Below are positions 5,685 to 6,640 of a DNA stretch of 6,640 nt, one piece after another. The translations under genes were made by a program, and so were the position numbers. This DNA comes from an uncultured Actinomycetes bacterium (GTDB taxonomy: Bacteria > Actinomycetota > Thermoleophilia > Solirubrobacterales > 70-9). Below the pieces are notes generated by a model. It was not told where the DNA came from, searched no databases, and saw only the letters and a list, made by a program, of their open reading frames with translations. Positions within the stretch are counted from its first letter, which is position 1; each line of letters begins with the position of its first letter. The DNA is taken from NCBI GenBank assembly GCA_937907435.1, contig CALCIA010000104.1:1-6640 (forward strand). The letters are read 5' to 3'.

Positions 5685-6380
5685 GTGCTGCGGCGGACCG
5701 CTCACGAGACCGTCCTCGAGACCCTCCGCAAGGCGATCCTGGACGGGGTGCTGGAGTCCGGCACGCCGCTCGTGCAGGCCGACCTGAGCGAACTGCTCGG
5801 GGTCAGCAAGACGCCGATCCGGGAGGCGATCCGGGACCTGGCCGCCGAGGGGCTGATCGACTTCGACTCCTACCGCAGCTCGGTCGTCCACACGCCGACC
5901 CTGGCCGAGGCGCTCGAGATCTACGAGCTGCGGCTGACCCTGGAGCCGCTGGAGATCGAAAAGTCGGTCGGCAAGATCCCCCAGGCCGACCTCGATCGGG
6001 CGGCCGAGCTGCAGCTCCAGATGGAGAAGGTCGACGAGGTCGGCGTCTGGATCGAGATGAACCGGGAGTTCCACCGCCTCCTCTCGGCACCGGAGGTGGC
6101 GCCGCGACTCAACAGCATCATCGTCGGCCTGCGCAACGCCTCGGCGATCCAGGTGGCCTGGTCGATCAAAGCCAACCCGGCCCTGATGGGCCGCGCCAAC
6201 AAAGACCACGCCGAGATCATCGACGCCTACCGCCGCGCCGACGTCGATGCCGCGGTCGAGTTCAGCAAGCACCACCTGCGCGGGACCCTGGAGGCGATCC
6301 AGGAACAAGAGGCCGCCGCGGCCGAGCGCGCCGACCAGGCCCCGACGCCCGCCGCCCGGCGCCGAGGCCTCTCCGGCTGA
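5685..6380 (+). CDS. GntR-family transcriptional regulator, FadR/FCD subfamily
   Basis: A regulator of up to 231 residues from the GTG at 5685. The N-terminal winged helix spans about 5-70, with the recognition part QADLSELLGVSKTPIREAIR (31-50) followed by DLAAEGLI. The C-terminal helical FCD ligand domain (about 75-205) keeps a likely metal-binding set: Asn126 and His130 in MNREFH, His175 in DHAEIIDAY, and His196/197. FCD regulators usually sense organic acids or similar effectors. The tail from 206 is Ala/Glu/Arg-rich and probably disordered. The start is uncertain: AGGGAG abuts the GTG with no spacer, and the frame is open upstream to 5556 without ATG, GTG or TTG. Divergent placement suggests it controls the transport operon and itself. 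Confidence 0.9.
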   Translation: MLRRTAHETVLETLRKAILDGVLESGTPLVQADLSELLGVSKTPIREAIRDLAAEGLIDFDSYRSSVVHTPTLAEALEIYELRLTLEPLEIEKSVGKIPQADLDRAAELQLQMEKVDEVGVWIEMNREFHRLLSAPEVAPRLNSIIVGLRNASAIQVAWSIKANPALMGRANKDHAEIIDAYRRADVDAAVEFSKHHLRGTLEAIQEQEAAAAERADQAPTPAARRRGLSG

Positions 6381-6430
6381 CTCCGGCGCGGGCCCTGGGC
6401 GAGTAGGTCGCGCGATACGCCTCGGGGGAC

Positions 6431-6509
6431 CCCGGGGAAGGGCTCATGCCCCGCAAGCTGGCGCCCGGGAGGGTCCAGGCCCCGCAAGCTGTCGCCCGGG
6501 GAAGGACCC
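6431..6509 (+). repeat. 31-bp tandem repeat after the GntR gene
   Basis: Two units, 6448-6478 and 6479-6509, share GCCCCGCAAGCTG followed by G or T and CGCCCGGG, then diverge slightly. A partial unit, CCCGGGGAAGGGCTCAT (6431-6447), precedes them and resembles the end of the second unit. The second unit runs directly into the 107-nt repeat. The left copy of that repeat has one clear GCAAGCTG unit and only a degenerate remnant of another, so unit number varies between copies. Confidence 0.65.
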
Positions 6510-6580
6510 GCCCCTCTCGCCACGGCCCGGGCAGGCTGTGGCCGTGGCGAGAGGGGCGGGTGTGCGGAAGGTGTGGAGGG
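6476..6580 (+). repeat. 107-nt repeat, right copy (105 nt, inverted)
   Basis: This is the reverse complement of 252-358 except for a 2-nt length difference near 6502. Similarity continues more weakly to about 6457 inward and 6604 outward. It follows the GntR gene in the same sense relative to transcription as the left copy follows the DUF1989 gene. No transposase or clear target-site duplication is seen at either copy, so a dispersed intergenic element is likelier than the ends of a transposon. Confidence 0.85.
6506..6561 (+). terminator. 22-bp perfect stem-loop after the GntR gene
   Basis: The arms 6506-6527 and 6540-6561 are perfect reverse complements with a 12-nt loop (6528-6539). Stem and loop are the same as in the left copy. 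It lies about 125 nt past the GntR stop codon. As on the left, no T-tract follows, so termination would have to be U-independent, or the element may instead protect the 3' end. Confidence 0.55.
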
Positions 6581-6640
6581 ACCCTCGCGGGAGCGTCACG
6601 GGAGTGCGCCGGGTGTGCGCCAGAAGTGCGGCGGGGCCGT

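Noticed and set aside
252..6580. Composite transposon or integrative element bounded by the 107-nt inverted repeats
   Set aside because: There is no transposase or integrase inside and no visible target-site duplication. The copies lie exactly after gene ends and fade gradually outward, which fits dispersed 3'-end elements better.

Overview
The window is GC-rich bacterial DNA. It carries one six-gene operon on the minus strand and, divergent from it, one regulator gene on the plus strand. The lipoprotein signal followed by a Gly/Ser linker, the GC-saturated third codon positions, the tight start/stop overlaps and the hairpins without T-tracts all suggest a high-GC Gram-positive bacterium, most likely Actinomycetota. 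I cannot resolve the genus from sequence alone.

Layout. Positions 1-395 are non-coding and hold several small inverted repeats, then a long perfect hairpin (271-326) inside a 107-nt repeat (252-358). From 5494 down to 396 on the minus strand, in transcription order, lie: a Rid (YjgF/YER057c/UK114) family protein; a two-domain sugar-type ABC ATPase; its RbsC-type permease; a lipoprotein solute-binding protein; a 57-residue ribbon-helix-helix-like protein; and a DUF1989 (urea carboxylase-associated) protein. Neighbouring genes overlap or lie within 38 bp of each other, so they are almost certainly one transcript. Positions 5495-5684 are a divergent control region with a perfect 12-bp palindrome built on GTATAC and three GTAC tetramers exactly 9 bp apart. 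A GntR/FCD regulator runs rightward from about 5685 to 6380. Positions 6381-6640 are non-coding and hold a 31-bp tandem repeat and a second, inverted copy of the 107-nt repeat with its hairpin (6506-6561).

How the genes may work together (inference). The transporter is of the ribose/xylose/autoinducer type, but no sugar kinase, isomerase or dehydrogenase accompanies it. The two enzyme-like genes belong to families linked to nitrogen chemistry: Rid proteins to imine/enamine hydrolysis, and DUF1989 to carboxyguanidine deimination in characterised relatives. A plausible reading is import and deamination of a small nitrogen-containing compound, with the GntR/FCD protein sensing the substrate or an acid derived from it and acting at the 5526-5537 palindrome.

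The most unusual points are: the small ribbon-helix-helix gene coupled by ATGA to the DUF1989 gene; a second ribbon-helix-helix-like segment that appears fused to the C-terminus of the DUF1989 protein itself; a near-identical repeat with a 22-bp perfect stem placed after both transcription units in the same orientation relative to transcription; and a strong GAA bias confined to the binding-protein gene.
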